DNA of 64,000 nucleotides from Owenia fusiformis (Eukaryota; Annelida; Polychaeta; Sabellida; Oweniidae), in the NCBI GenBank assembly GCA_903813345.2, contig CAIIXF020000009.1, positions 5,884,030-5,948,029 on the forward strand. Direction: 5' to 3'. Below, one piece after another: positions 27,001 through 34,264 of this stretch; position 1 is the first letter of the stretch; the number at the start of each line of letters is the position of its first letter. The notes beneath the pieces are model-generated. The model worked only from the letters and a program-made list of their open reading frames with translations, made no database searches and was not told where the DNA came from. Both the position numbers and the translations under genes were made by a program.

Positions 27001-29185
27001 ACCTCTTTTAATGGAACACTTTTCAAATTCCCAAGATCAACTGACTTAATGTTAAATGAACCTCTATAAATGGAGCACCTCCCAAGTGGAACACCTTAGA
27101 GGTACCAAATGTGTTCCACTAAGACTTTTTTCTGTATATAATATATGTAAAGTCAAAAATCTTTTTTTGACCCTCCCATTAGTACTCCAAATGCATTGAT
27201 TGCAAGGGTAATTTGTCATTGGAATAGGCAATATAACTTTTTTGTCTACAATTGTATATGATTTATATTATTTCTAAGAATGATACAAAGTGTCCCATTT
27301 TTATTGCCCACCCTGTTAATGTTGTCCCATCCCTTCGACCTTCAAAGAGCTGTCTAGAAAGCCAATGATTAATAAAAACAGAAATTCTCAAAAACTGTCT
27401 CATTTTTTTAATGGAAAGTCTAGACAATTCCAAAGAACCAGGCTTGGTATGGTTGGTGATTTAATTGTAGAAATCTCTTCAGAAATGCAAACCTTGGAGG
27501 AGTGACTTCAAAAATTCACGGTCAGAGATAAAAAATCACATTCCACGCCTGGTCACCCAATTTATGCAGTCTGTTAATACTTATTTGTTAAACAATTAAT
27601 AAAAAAATTTCATATCACCACCACAAATGGTGACATATTGTTATGGTCTCAAACTTGTTCAGCATTTGTAACAAATGGCAGGTGGTAACATTTTGCATGT
27701 TAATGCCTTGTCTAAATATGCTTTAACAATTTATTGAAGTACATGTACTTGGCAAGTTTTCCCCTGAACATGTTATATATGCTTAGTATGTGTATTGTTA
27801 CTTGCTTTTCTTCAGGCTGTACAGATATCTTACTCATTTAGTGACATTATATCTTCACGGAGATTCAAGAGCGAAGCAGGGGTGCAATTCCTCGATATGA
27901 AGTGTGGGAACCTCATGATGCAGAAAGTCACTCGGATAGAAACCGATCAGGTAAGAAAATCACATGGAGAGTAACAATAATTGGATTATGAAAGATTAAG
28001 TAAGATAATTATTACTTGGATAGAGACCCGTCACTTTCATCAGAGGGGGCTAATTTTTCAAGGGGCTTTAGCATTCGCCCAAAATGCCAATTTGGACCAG
28101 ATGTATGCCAATTTTGACCAAAATTTAAATCTGACCCAAAATTTTCCTTCGAAATCTTGGGGCTTATTTGAGTTCATCGAGCCCCTTTTGGGTATGGACA
28201 TGATTAACAAGATCAGTAAGTACTAGTCAACACAAAATCTGAGTTATTATCGAAGGTATACATTTGAAATAAATGCCAGATACATCATTCCTTTCAATGA
28301 GACTTACTGCAATCATGCCTAAATGATTCCACATCCTGAAGACTCACTAATTAAGAACTATTCATCTATGTCATCAATAATTGAATCAATAGAAACTATT
28401 ACAACAGGATTAAGTAGTTATTTTCCTAACTAGCGATGTTGCATTATTTGAAGGTTAAATCATTTGCAACAGTAGTTTTACTCTTTCAGAGAATAATCAT
28501 CTATAATCCACCATATCAATATAGATTCCTTTGTAGATTACTCTACTTTTATACTATTTGTAATTATTGTGAAATGTATTGAATCCTGCTTTTATATAAG
28601 CATAATGCCTAGAGGAACAAACATACAAGTAAACAAACCAATGAACAAACATACAAGTAAACAAACCAATGAACAAACATACAAGTAAACAAACCAGTGA
28701 ACAGACATACAAGTAAACAAACATACAAGTAAACAAACCAGTGAACAGACATACAAGTAAACAAACATACAAGTAAACAAACCAATGCACAAACATACAA
28801 GTAAACAAACATACAAGTAAACAAACCAGTGAACAAACATGCAAGTAAAGAAACATAAAAGTAAACAAACCAGTGAACAAACATACAAGTAAACAAACCA
28901 ATGAACAAACATGCAAGTAAAAAAACATGCAAGTAAACAAACATACAAGTAAACAAACCAGTAAACAAACATACAAGTAAACAAACCCCAACTTCTCATT
29001 CAATGATCAATCTCCAAAATAGTTTTGAAAAGAGCCCTCATTCCCCAACTGTCATGTATACTTAATTGAAAAATATATGAATTGCTGTGATTGAATATTT
29101 CATTTGTATTTTCCAGGGAGCTGAGATATCATCACTTATAGGACAATACATTCAATTGATAAGCAAAGGACGGCTCCCTAAATGA
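1..29185 (+). CDS. Unconventional myosin heavy chain, C-terminal MyTH4-FERM tail (myosin XV/VII-like), 5' partial
   Basis: Sixteen exons join in frame to give the last 572 residues: 1-40, 792-892, 3382-3485, 4694-4752, 5519-5591, 7068-7144, 7604-7686, 7904-8034, 8385-8654, 9850-10016, 16556-16627, 21086-21150, 21415-21554, 26489-26622, 27816-27950, 29117-29185 (TGA). Every junction is GT-AG and every phase fits. Residues about 30-220 form a MyTH4 domain ([20 protein letters not shown] and RGWRLMSIM blocks). About 230-315 is FERM F1, 370-460 F2 and 462-570 the PH-like F3 ([14 protein letters not shown]). In this family MyTH4-FERM tails bind cargo and microtubule or adhesion proteins at actin-rich protrusions. 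The order and the end of the protein resemble the second MyTH4-FERM module of myosin XV or VIIa. Motor, neck and any SH3 domain lie upstream of the window, so the exact class is inferred. Long introns are filled with repeats. Confidence 0.92.
717..756. repeat. Dispersed repeat 'gtaacaaatggcaggt', copy 1
   Basis: The core 'gtaacaaatggcaggttg' followed by 'gacatttt' and 'atgttaatgc' recurs in two other introns (6134-6175, 27665-27705) in the same orientation. Boundaries are approximate; family unknown. Confidence 0.5.
792..892 (+). CDS. Myosin exon b, start of MyTH4
   Basis: Encodes a Ser-rich linker and then [17 protein letters not shown], the opening helix of a MyTH4 domain. Enters in phase 0 after an ag at 790-791 and leaves two bases (AG) before gtatgt. 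Confidence 0.88.
1645..3234. mobile_element. Pogo/Tigger-like MITE expanded by an internal 20-bp minisatellite
   Basis: Perfect 12-bp terminal inverted repeats (acagtaaagcct and aggctttactgt), each with TA at its outer edge, enclose about 1.6 kb. The interior from about 1790 to 3130 is a tandem array of a roughly 20-bp unit (tgatgttcattcatattcaa and 'ttttcaa' variants). CAGT termini with TA target sites are typical of pogo/Tigger elements. The open frame at 2554-2754 is array read-through. No transposase is present. Confidence 0.65.
3382..3485 (+). CDS. Myosin exon c, MyTH4 linker
   Basis: Accepts the two leftover bases of exon b to give [20 protein letters not shown], then a Lys/Ser-rich stretch, and leaves one base for exon d. 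Only this frame is open. It lies just after the TIR-bounded minisatellite at 1645-3234. Confidence 0.8.
4694..4752 (+). CDS. Myosin exon d, MyTH4
   Basis: Encodes [14 protein letters not shown], the conserved Trp-Lys-x-Gln segment of MyTH4 domains. Starts after tttttag-type acceptor at 4692-4693 and ends in phase 0 before gtatat. Confidence 0.9.
4880..5475. repeat. Minisatellite, 17/20-bp units
   Basis: Tandem copies of 'acatatgattgtctgtt' (17 bp) alternate with a 20-bp form carrying an extra 'cta' (actacatatgattgtctgtc). It fills the intron between myosin exons d and e, with no unique spacers. Confidence 0.9.
5519..5591 (+). CDS. Myosin exon e, MyTH4
   Basis: Encodes [20 protein letters not shown] and continues ECFI. 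The 'SPIQxSLL' block is typical of MyTH4. Leaves one base before gtaagt. Confidence 0.9.
6134..6175. repeat. Dispersed repeat 'gtaacaaatagcaggt', copy 2
   Basis: Second copy of the motif seen at 717-756: 'gtaacaaatagcaggtggtg' then 'acatttttcctgttaatgcc'. It lies in the intron before myosin exon f. Confidence 0.5.
7068..7144 (+). CDS. Myosin exon f, MyTH4
   Basis: Encodes [20 protein letters not shown] and continues [13 protein letters not shown] is among the best conserved MyTH4 motifs. Consensus tttgcag acceptor and gtaagt donor. Confidence 0.95.
7604..7686 (+). CDS. Myosin exon g, MyTH4
   Basis: Encodes [20 protein letters not shown]. The RDEVYxQ(L)xKQ motif is diagnostic of MyTH4. Leaves two bases (CC) before gtaagt. 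Confidence 0.95.
7904..8034 (+). CDS. Myosin exon h, end of MyTH4
   Basis: Encodes the [20 protein letters not shown] block and the final MyTH4 helices ([12 protein letters not shown]). Leaves one base (G) before gtgtgt. Confidence 0.93.
8100..8360. repeat. Minisatellite, about 30-bp unit, next to an acceptor
   Basis: Copies of 'gttcatgcctgtctaat' plus 'cttgtctaagcag' repeat up to 25 bp before the acceptor of myosin exon i. Each unit ends in an 'agcag' acceptor-like motif. The 5'-most copies (caggctttggcttgtct) look like the exon start (caggcttggcttcag). Confidence 0.8.
8385..8654 (+). CDS. Myosin exon i, FERM F1 lobe
   Basis: Longest coding exon of this part. It completes the MyTH4-FERM junction ([19 protein letters not shown]) and encodes the ubiquitin-like F1 lobe, including the [20 protein letters not shown] region. 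Consensus gtaagt donor. A 30-bp minisatellite ends 25 bp upstream. Confidence 0.93.
8941..9774. mobile_element. Dispersed repeat with 'ggcggccatttt' tandem core
   Basis: Starts 'atcccatcgaacgaagttcg' followed by a cgtccgtccg tract, and ends with the inverted motif 'gttcgatgggat'. Inside, a unit of about 140-150 bp (gaaaagtagtggagcgattt ... ggcggccatttt) is present three times (about 9322, 9474, 9609). Open frames here (9441-9707 and 9653-9898 minus) are repeat read-through. Class unknown; the short inverted ends suggest a non-autonomous DNA element. Confidence 0.55.
9850..10016 (+). CDS. Myosin exon j, FERM F1-F2
   Basis: Encodes [20 protein letters not shown] and continues to IDIIYNQ, the F1-F2 linker region of myosin FERM domains. 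An open frame upstream (from 9711) is read-through of the repetitive intron. The intron that follows is 6.5 kb and almost entirely minisatellite. Confidence 0.92.
10380..16495. repeat. Large minisatellite, 43-bp unit with acceptor-like core
   Basis: About 140 tandem copies of a 43-bp unit: tgtctgattgtactttcagt, then gcatactgacattattca, then 'gctaa' or 'actaa'. Variants include 'gatcatactttcag' with 'gaatattggc', and 'ctttctgtg'. Most units contain a pyrimidine run plus CAG like a 3' splice site. The array ends 60 bp before the true acceptor of myosin exon k. A 2123-bp block (11271-13393) is repeated at 13394-15516. Confidence 0.95.
16556..16627 (+). CDS. Myosin exon k, FERM F2
   Basis: Short exon encoding [20 protein letters not shown] and PEMT. 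The acceptor (catacttccag, ag at 16554-16555) resembles the acceptor-like core of the 43-bp repeat that fills the preceding intron. Consensus gtaagc donor. Confidence 0.85.
16686..16864. mobile_element. Pogo/Tigger-like MITE, unexpanded copy
   Basis: A 179-bp element with imperfect 15-bp terminal inverted repeats (acagtaaaacctgtc and gacaggtttcactgt, one mismatch). The interior has 'gttccacttctagaagt' and 'gttccactaaaagagat' modules. Same family as 1645-3234 and 32980-34264 by termini, and as 26955-27140 by interior. Confidence 0.65.
16970..17130. mobile_element. Palindromic MITE, copy 1
   Basis: Near-perfect inverted arms 'tctacgacggctgtagcttc' (16995-17014) and its complement at 17091-17110 lie inside weaker outer arms (ctcagtcagatttg and caaatgtgactgag). 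A related element in the opposite orientation is at 22094-22255. Confidence 0.65.
17450..18234. mobile_element. Non-autonomous 'gaacg'-rich element with TIRs
   Basis: Terminal inverted repeats of 19 bp (ctatcacaccaaactagtt and aactagtttgatgtgatag, one mismatch) bound a 785-bp region full of gaacg/acgaac motifs. A second internal start (ctatcacaccaaacaagtt near 17836) suggests two tandem, partly decayed units. A diverged copy in reverse orientation is at 43345-43905. No coding capacity seen. Confidence 0.6.
18514..20127 (+). CDS. Crypton-type tyrosine recombinase (DUF3504 family), two exons
   Basis: Exons 18514-18723 and 18976-20127 (TAG at 20125-20127 preceded by an acidic end) join in phase 0 through a gtgagt donor and a tacttccag acceptor to give 453 residues. 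The catalytic set of tyrosine recombinases is present: Arg193 in GFRARDEH, His325 and Arg328 in HGVRKT, His351 in ITGHKN and Tyr360 in DEYN. Residues 1-70 are an acidic helical start, 71-170 the probable core-binding domain, 170-370 the catalytic domain, then a Ser/Pro-rich tail with the 'NNCTFNV' motif. Crypton enzymes move circular DNA by strand exchange; animal genomes also hold domesticated relatives (ZMYM, QRICH1, KCTD types). It lies on the + strand inside a myosin intron and has no stop or frameshift, so it is recent, active or domesticated. Start ATG 18514 was chosen over earlier in-frame codons because it opens the conserved acidic stretch. Confidence 0.85.
20828..21030. mobile_element. 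Hairpin (inverted repeat) element
   Basis: Arms of about 43 bp (20872-20914 and 20943-20985: ttatgtcactatcgttgca and complement, catatgccctcgg and complement) flank the short loop 'caatgtccctcccaaggtcg'. Weaker pairing extends outward (ctctctgacca / tagtcagaggg). It lies 55 bp before myosin exon l. Confidence 0.6.
21086..21150 (+). CDS. Myosin exon l, FERM F2
   Basis: Encodes [20 protein letters not shown] and TV, the F2 helix in which the protein 'loses' or aligns A-x-L-Q motifs of FERM domains. Leaves two bases (GT) before gtaagt. The preceding intron hosts the Crypton-type gene. Confidence 0.9.
21415..21554 (+). CDS. Myosin exon m, FERM F2 end
   Basis: Encodes the [20 protein letters not shown] segment and [10 protein letters not shown], equivalent to the 'AKxAFL' end of F2 in myosin tails. 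Leaves one base (G) before gtaagt, matching the phase of exon n. Confidence 0.92.
21640..21905. repeat. (CATC)n-rich microsatellite region with terminal palindrome
   Basis: Degenerate 'catccatccatc' with a repeated 'atgtctgtatatccatatg' module (21713 and 21844). The long open frames on both strands (21422-21910 plus, 21522-21947 minus) are exon m read-through and its complement. A 14-bp-arm palindrome (ccatgggctttcaa) at 21868-21901 ends the tract. Confidence 0.8.
22094..22255. mobile_element. Palindromic MITE, copy 2 (reverse orientation)
   Basis: Aligns with the reverse complement of 16970-17130: 'tcacatttgctc', 'atagcttcacaaaatcgata', 'gcttatccctat' and 'gattttgggaagctat' in the same order. 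Its arms have decayed more than those of copy 1. Confidence 0.6.
22256..24579. other. AT-rich intron, nothing recognised
   Basis: Part of the myosin intron 21555-26488. Scattered short open frames on both strands (for example 22551-22853, 23353-23586 minus) show no family motif and no splice support. I see no gene or clear repeat here. Confidence 0.5.
24994..26040 (-). mobile_element. Mariner-like element inserted in the 105-bp array
   Basis: Terminal inverted repeats of about 30-42 bp begin 'cgaggggtgatccaaaagtc' on both strands, and TA flanks both sides (24992-24993, 26041-26042). Removing 1049 bp restores the array: 24913 to 26067 becomes exactly 105 bp. Length 1047 bp is shorter than typical intact mariners (about 1.3 kb), so it is internally deleted or decayed. 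Confidence 0.9.
25300..25672 (-). pseudogene. Mariner transposase remnant (C-terminal part)
   Basis: The minus-strand frame from 25672 contains [14 protein letters not shown], equivalent to the 'SPDLAPCDF' motif that carries the third catalytic Asp of mariner DD34D transposases. Downstream, residues matching the C-terminal region ([12 protein letters not shown]) are broken by stops. The N-terminal DNA-binding part is not recognisable. Inactive. Confidence 0.75.
26489..26622 (+). CDS. Myosin exon n, FERM F3 start
   Basis: Encodes [20 protein letters not shown] and [18 protein letters not shown], the first strands of the PH-like F3 lobe. The acceptor chosen (ag 26487-26488) is the last of nine near-identical acceptors 105 bp apart; only after this one does the sequence continue into conserved F3 coding. 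Donor gtgagt. Confidence 0.9.
26955..27140 (-). mobile_element. Pogo/Tigger-like MITE interior copy, reverse orientation
   Basis: The reverse complement matches 16686-16864 through 'gaggttcatttaacatta', 'gtcagttgatcttggga' and 'gttccattaaaagaggtctt'. Its termini have decayed (only 'ctgta' remains near 27133). Confidence 0.6.
27665..27705. repeat. Dispersed repeat 'gtaacaaatggcaggt', copy 3
   Basis: 'gtaacaaatggcaggtggta' then 'acattttgcatgttaatgcc', matching the copies at 717 and 6134. Lies 110 bp before myosin exon o. Confidence 0.5.
27816..27950 (+). CDS. Myosin exon o, FERM F3
   Basis: Encodes [20 protein letters not shown] and [20 protein letters not shown]. Phase 0 at both ends, ttcttcag acceptor and gtaaga donor. 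Confidence 0.93.
28612..28988. repeat. Minisatellite, 12/16-bp modules
   Basis: Modules 'aaacatacaagt' and 'aaacaaaccagtgaac' alternate through the last myosin intron. Open frames on all three minus-strand frames (up to 149 residues, Cys/Leu/Phe/Val only) are repeat translation and not genes. Confidence 0.9.
29117..29185 (+). CDS. Myosin exon p, C-terminus and stop
   Basis: Encodes [22 protein letters not shown] and TGA (29183-29185). The final 'EISxLIxQYI' helix closes the F3 lobe as in other myosin tails. No convincing AATAAA was found close downstream. Confidence 0.92.
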   Translation, partial: GAEISSLIGQYIQLISKGRLPK

Positions 29186-30384
29186 TAATGACCTGTTACA
29201 TGAAGAAAAAATCAGACTCGATTGTGATAATCACTCATTGCATGAAGAAAACAGTTTGCTGTATCTTGCTAACATCTTTCCCCGAATTGTGAACAGTTCA
29301 CTCAACATAAGAACATTTTCTTCCAAATATGAACAGTTGCTTGTTCCAAGTACTCATAATCGTGGGTTCAGGCTGTACAATAAGGTTGCAGATGTGACTG
29401 ACTATAGATAAGCTGTTACAGTTATTACTAAATCTTAGTTACCTGTTAATTACGTTCTAGTCTTGTTCGTTAACTGAAATATACAGACCTACCCTAGAAA
29501 TATTTATAAACCATTTTGATCAGAACAATACACCAAATACAGACATAGTAATTTCCATTTAGTGGGTGGATAGTAGAATGTAAAACAAAAAGTGTGAACA
29601 AAGTTGGAAATATGAAGATTTTGTGGAAATCATTTGAGATGACCCCCCCCCCCCATCAAGAAATTCTAGGGTAGGACTACATCTTTAAATTTATTTTATT
29701 ATTTAATTATAAACACATATGTTCTGGATATAATGAGCAATTTGATGATATCTAACAAAATATGTGATTATATTCACTTTCAAATTCATATAAGATGTAT
29801 GATTAAATGAATTTATATCATAGATTACACAAAATGCAAACATACATAGGTATTTGAAGCTAACCAGTTTACTCAACTGTAGCTATTACAGTGAAAATGT
29901 TTTTTTTAAATGATTAATTGATAAGTTTCTGAGAGCAACACAGCAAATTGAAATTGACTTTCATTTACATCACAGGGCTGTGTATAGTCAATGTAATGGT
30001 CACTGTAATAGTCAGTTGAAATAGTCAATTGAAATAGTCAGAGTCAATTCTGAACTTATATTTTTACAATATCTTGCAATACACCATTCCAAAATGGTTT
30101 CATGCTTATACATAATCATTAATATTGTATATATTCTGAGGATCAATGTGTATATACATTTACTGTCAAAACCAGTAGTTTGGTGGTTTTTATGTTTATT
30201 TCGTTCACCATTTTTACCATGTGCTAAAGGAGGTGATACAAGCCTATACTGAAAAATGGCACATTTTCGACAGTATGCCATGTATGCAATATTCTGTGCT
30301 GTACATTGTAAATAAGTACATACATCAAGTGAAATATACAACTGTAAAAGCTGAGATGTTGAACAATTCTATCTAAGTAGATCA
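29186..30384. other. Myosin 3' flank, nothing recognised
   Basis: Probably holds the 3' UTR of the myosin mRNA, but no clear polyadenylation signal stands out near the stop. A C10 run lies at about 29644. No gene or repeat family recognised. Confidence 0.4.
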
Positions 30385-30975
30385 TCTTTGAACAACTTTG
30401 TACGCTGATGAACACCTTTGTACACTGATGAAACCTTTGTACACTGATGAAACCTTTGTACACTGATGAACACCTTTGTTCACTGATGAACACCTTTGTA
30501 CACTGATGAACACCTTTGTTCACTGATGAACACCTTTGTACACTGATGATCACATGTATACACTGATGAACACCTTTGTACACTGATGAACACCTTTGTA
30601 CACTGATGAACACCTGTGTACACTGATGAACACCTCTGTATACTGATGAACACATGTGTACACTGATGATCACCTGTATACACTGATGACCACCTGTGTA
30701 CACTGATGAACACCTTTGTATACTGATGAACACCTTTGTACACTGATGAACACCTTTGTACACTGATGAACACCTGTGTACACTTATGAATACCTGTGTA
30801 CATTGATGAACACATGTGTACACTGATGAACATCTCTGTACAATGATGAACACCTCTGTACACTGATGAACACCTGTGTACACTGATGAACACCTCTGTA
30901 CACTGATAAACACCTCAGTATACTGGTGAACCCCTCTGTACACTGATGAACACCTGTGTACACTGATGAACAAAA
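30385..30975. repeat. Minisatellite, 20-bp unit
   Basis: About 29 copies of 'cactgatgaacacctttgta' with few substitutions (ctgtgta, ctctgta). The period is not a multiple of three, so several minus-strand frames stay open (up to 249 residues, 'VHQCTEVFISVQRCSS' pattern). These are artefacts. Confidence 0.93.
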
Positions 30976-32979
30976 CTTTGTAAGATATGCAAGTTTCATT
31001 GTTCTTTTAATATGGAATCGAACTCCAATTCATGAATAACTATAAGCAATACGATTTAATGATTATGAATCTGAAATGCAACAACTGTTGGTTACTAATA
31101 GAAAAGATTGTGATCTGTTTATGTAGACAGATTGTATACTAACATTGTATTCTGATTTTTGAAGATATGTTTAACAAACTTTATTTAATTCATAATTGTA
31201 TGTACTTGTATCATGCATAACCAAGATTAATCTTTTTTGATCAATGCTGTTTGGGTGGGGTTTGTTTGAACAATTTTTCATCAATACAGAAAATTGCTAA
31301 CACGCATAATCATCTTTGATGTACATGTACAATATATCTCGATATTTGATCATTGAGGCTGCGTTTTGAATCTATAAGAGCCTTTAATTCTTTTAAGCAC
31401 AAATTAATTTTTGACAAAGGTCCTACACAAAACCCTCGTTATGTGACCCCCATCATCCAAGACACACCACACCTACAAGGTCTCTGTGGGTGATGTGAAT
31501 GGGTGTGGGGAGGCAACTTGTTACAGAAGAAAATGATTATTCTATTGTAACATAAAATGAAAAATAGGTTAAAATGTTATTTATTAAAGCTTTTTGCTAA
31601 TATGTATAAAATATTATGTATAGATTATTTATAACAAAATCAATATTTTCGTTTTTGAACCTGAATCCTTGTTCAATTAAGTTCTGTTATTTTGCAATAG
31701 ATTCATATAGTGTTGCAAATTTATATATTTTATCAATTTTGTTTTCATTTTGTACATTATAATTGGAAGCGGAGAGTATATTTAAAATTATATGTAATTG
31801 GAATTTAAATATGTATATTAAAGCATTCATTTCTAACATGTCAATTGATTTTATATTTTGAACACTGTGTAAATAAAATGGTGTTATTCTATAATGAAAT
31901 ACAGAAGATACCACATATACAAATAATATTTTCTTCTTATTGATGGTGATGCGATTGTCCAAATAATCAATGAAGACACCCTTAAAGTACAAATGTAATT
32001 ATGGATTAATTAACTTTTTTAATTTTATTAGATTTTAATTGATGAATATTTCACCCTGCATTAATATAGGTACAGGTATATCATTGTGTGGTTACTTTGT
32101 GTTGCAAAAATATGCAAGATGTTTTTCTTCAATAATAGAGGGATTACTAACCATCTAGTGTGACGATACAGTTCAACATTAACGTAAATGACATATTTCT
32201 TTGATTAAACTTATCTGCTTTTTTTGATCGACAATAGGCAGGATTTTTTTTTGTTATGTTCAGTTAGTTTTCACTTACGATTTTTAATTTTAAATCAGAT
32301 GTTACTTCAAGGGTTTGTAAAATATTGCATATTTTATTTTTAGCTATTCTATCAACTCCGATCGCCTTAATGCCTTAGCCACATTTTCTCTGATCTTCAA
32401 CACCGGCTTCCGGCAGATGAGAATTTTGTTCAAATCTGAACGCAATATCGAACCCCTACAATATTATAATATTAGGATACACAAGAACAGCATTTTTATT
32501 TTTATTTGATTCATTTATCACTTGTTTGTTATATATAGATGTAGACTTCTAGGAGCCAATCTACGTCATGCCCTTCCAACTGGTGCCTTGATATATTTGT
32601 TCTGATCGTAAAATCTCAATATGAATTAAGTGCTCTGTCATGCATATATCATACTGGCCAGAGGAACAGAGAAAAGTGGATTAGGGACTTGAAGGATATA
32701 ATGTGGTTTGTGAAGCGTGGAAGATTGACCAACTCACAAAGGATATAGCATCATAAATAACAATATATTTGTCATTGGAGATAAGAAGAAATAGGTCTAT
32801 AGATTATTTGATGAAATGTGACAATTCTATTTCGAAGTTTTCTGCTCTGCATCTACATGTATCTGTCTATACATGTACTTAGACATATGAAAAGATGACT
32901 CCATGCTTTAGAACATATTTATATTTGTGGATACTTTTGAAAAATTACCTTTTTATTTAATTCATCAGTAAATATGTGT
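30976..32979. other. Gene-free AT-rich stretch
   Basis: No open frame with family motifs, no array and no clear inverted repeat was found. The minus-strand frame at 31687-31992 is AT-driven and lacks any recognisable domain. Confidence 0.45.
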
Positions 32980-34264
32980 ACAGTAAAACCTGTGTATATT
33001 GAACATTTTTTTACCAAGAAAAAACATTCAGTGTTGGTAGGTGTAGAGAGGGTAATTTATACAAAATTCAATAGAGCATATGCCGAGGAAGGGTGTCCAC
33101 TAGAGAGAGGTGTTCACTAGAGACATGTGTTCACTAGTTAGAGATGTTCACTAGAGAGAGGTGTTCACTAGAGACATGTGTTCACTAGTTAGAGGTGTTC
33201 ACTAGAAAGAGGTGTTCACTAGTTAGAGGTGTTCACTAGAGAAAGGTGTTCACTAGTTAGAGGTGTTTACTAGAGAGAGGTGTTCACTGGAGACATGTGT
33301 TCACTAGTTAGAGGTATTCACTAGAGAGAGAGGTGTTCACTAGTTAGAGGTGTCCACTAGAGAGAGGTGTTCACTAGTGAGAGGTGTTCACTAGTTAGAG
33401 GTGTTCACTAGAGAGAAGTGTTCACTAGAGACATGTGTTCACTAGTTAGAGGTGTTCACTAGAGAAAGGTGTGCACTAGTTAGAGGTGTTCACTAGAGAG
33501 AGGTGTTCACTGGAGACATGTGTTCACTAGTTAGAGGTGTTCACTAGAGAGAGGTGTTCACTAGTTAGAGGTGTTCACTAGAGAGAGGTGTTCACTAGTT
33601 AGAGGTGTTCACTAGAGACATGTATTCACTAGTTAAAAGTGTTCACTAGAGAAAGGTGTTCACTAGATACATGTGTTCACTAGTTAGAGGTGTTCACTAG
33701 AGACATGTGTTCACTAATTAGATGTGTTCACAAGAGAGAGATTTTCTCACTAGAGACAGGTGTACTCTAGTTAGAGGTGTTCACTAGAGAGAGGTGTTCA
33801 CTAGTTAGAGGTGTCACTAGAGACAGGTGTTCACTAGTTAGAGGTGTTCACTAGAGACAGGTGTACACTAGAGACATGTGTTCACTAGAGACATGTGTTC
33901 ACTAGAGACAGGTTTACACTAGAGAGAGGTGTTCACTAGTTAGAGGTGTTCACTAGTATAGTTAGAGGTGTTCACTAGAGACATGTGTTCACTAGTTAGA
34001 GGTGTTCACTAGAGACATGTGTTCACTAGTTAGAGGTGTTCACTAGAGAGAGGTGTTCACTAGAGACATGTGTTCACTAGTTAGAGGTGTTCACTAGAGA
34101 GAGGTGTTCACTGGTTAGAGGTGTTCACTAGTTAGAGGTGTTCACTAGAGAGAGGTGTTCACTAGTTAGAGGTGTTCACTAGAGAGAGGTGTTCACTAGT
34201 TAGAGGTGTTCACTAGAGAGAGGTGTTCACTAGTTAGAGGTGTTCACTAGACAGGTCTTACTGT
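32980..34264. mobile_element. Pogo/Tigger-like MITE expanded by a 17-bp minisatellite
   Basis: Terminal inverted repeats 'acagtaaaacctgt' (32980-32993) and 'acaggtcttactgt' (34251-34264), one mismatch, with TA at the outer edges. From about 33090 the interior is 'gttcactagagagaggt' and 'gttcactagttagaggt' units, clearly related to the 'gttccactaaaagagat' modules at the end of the unexpanded copy at 16686-16864. Confidence 0.75.

Noticed and set aside
28554-29003. Membrane-protein-like minus-strand open frames (Leu/Phe/Val/Cys)
   Set aside because: All three minus frames are open across the 12/16-bp array; compositional artefact.
30224-30973. 249-residue minus-strand open frame rich in Cys/Val/His
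   Set aside because: 20-bp array read in rotating frames; other minus frames over the same DNA are equally open.
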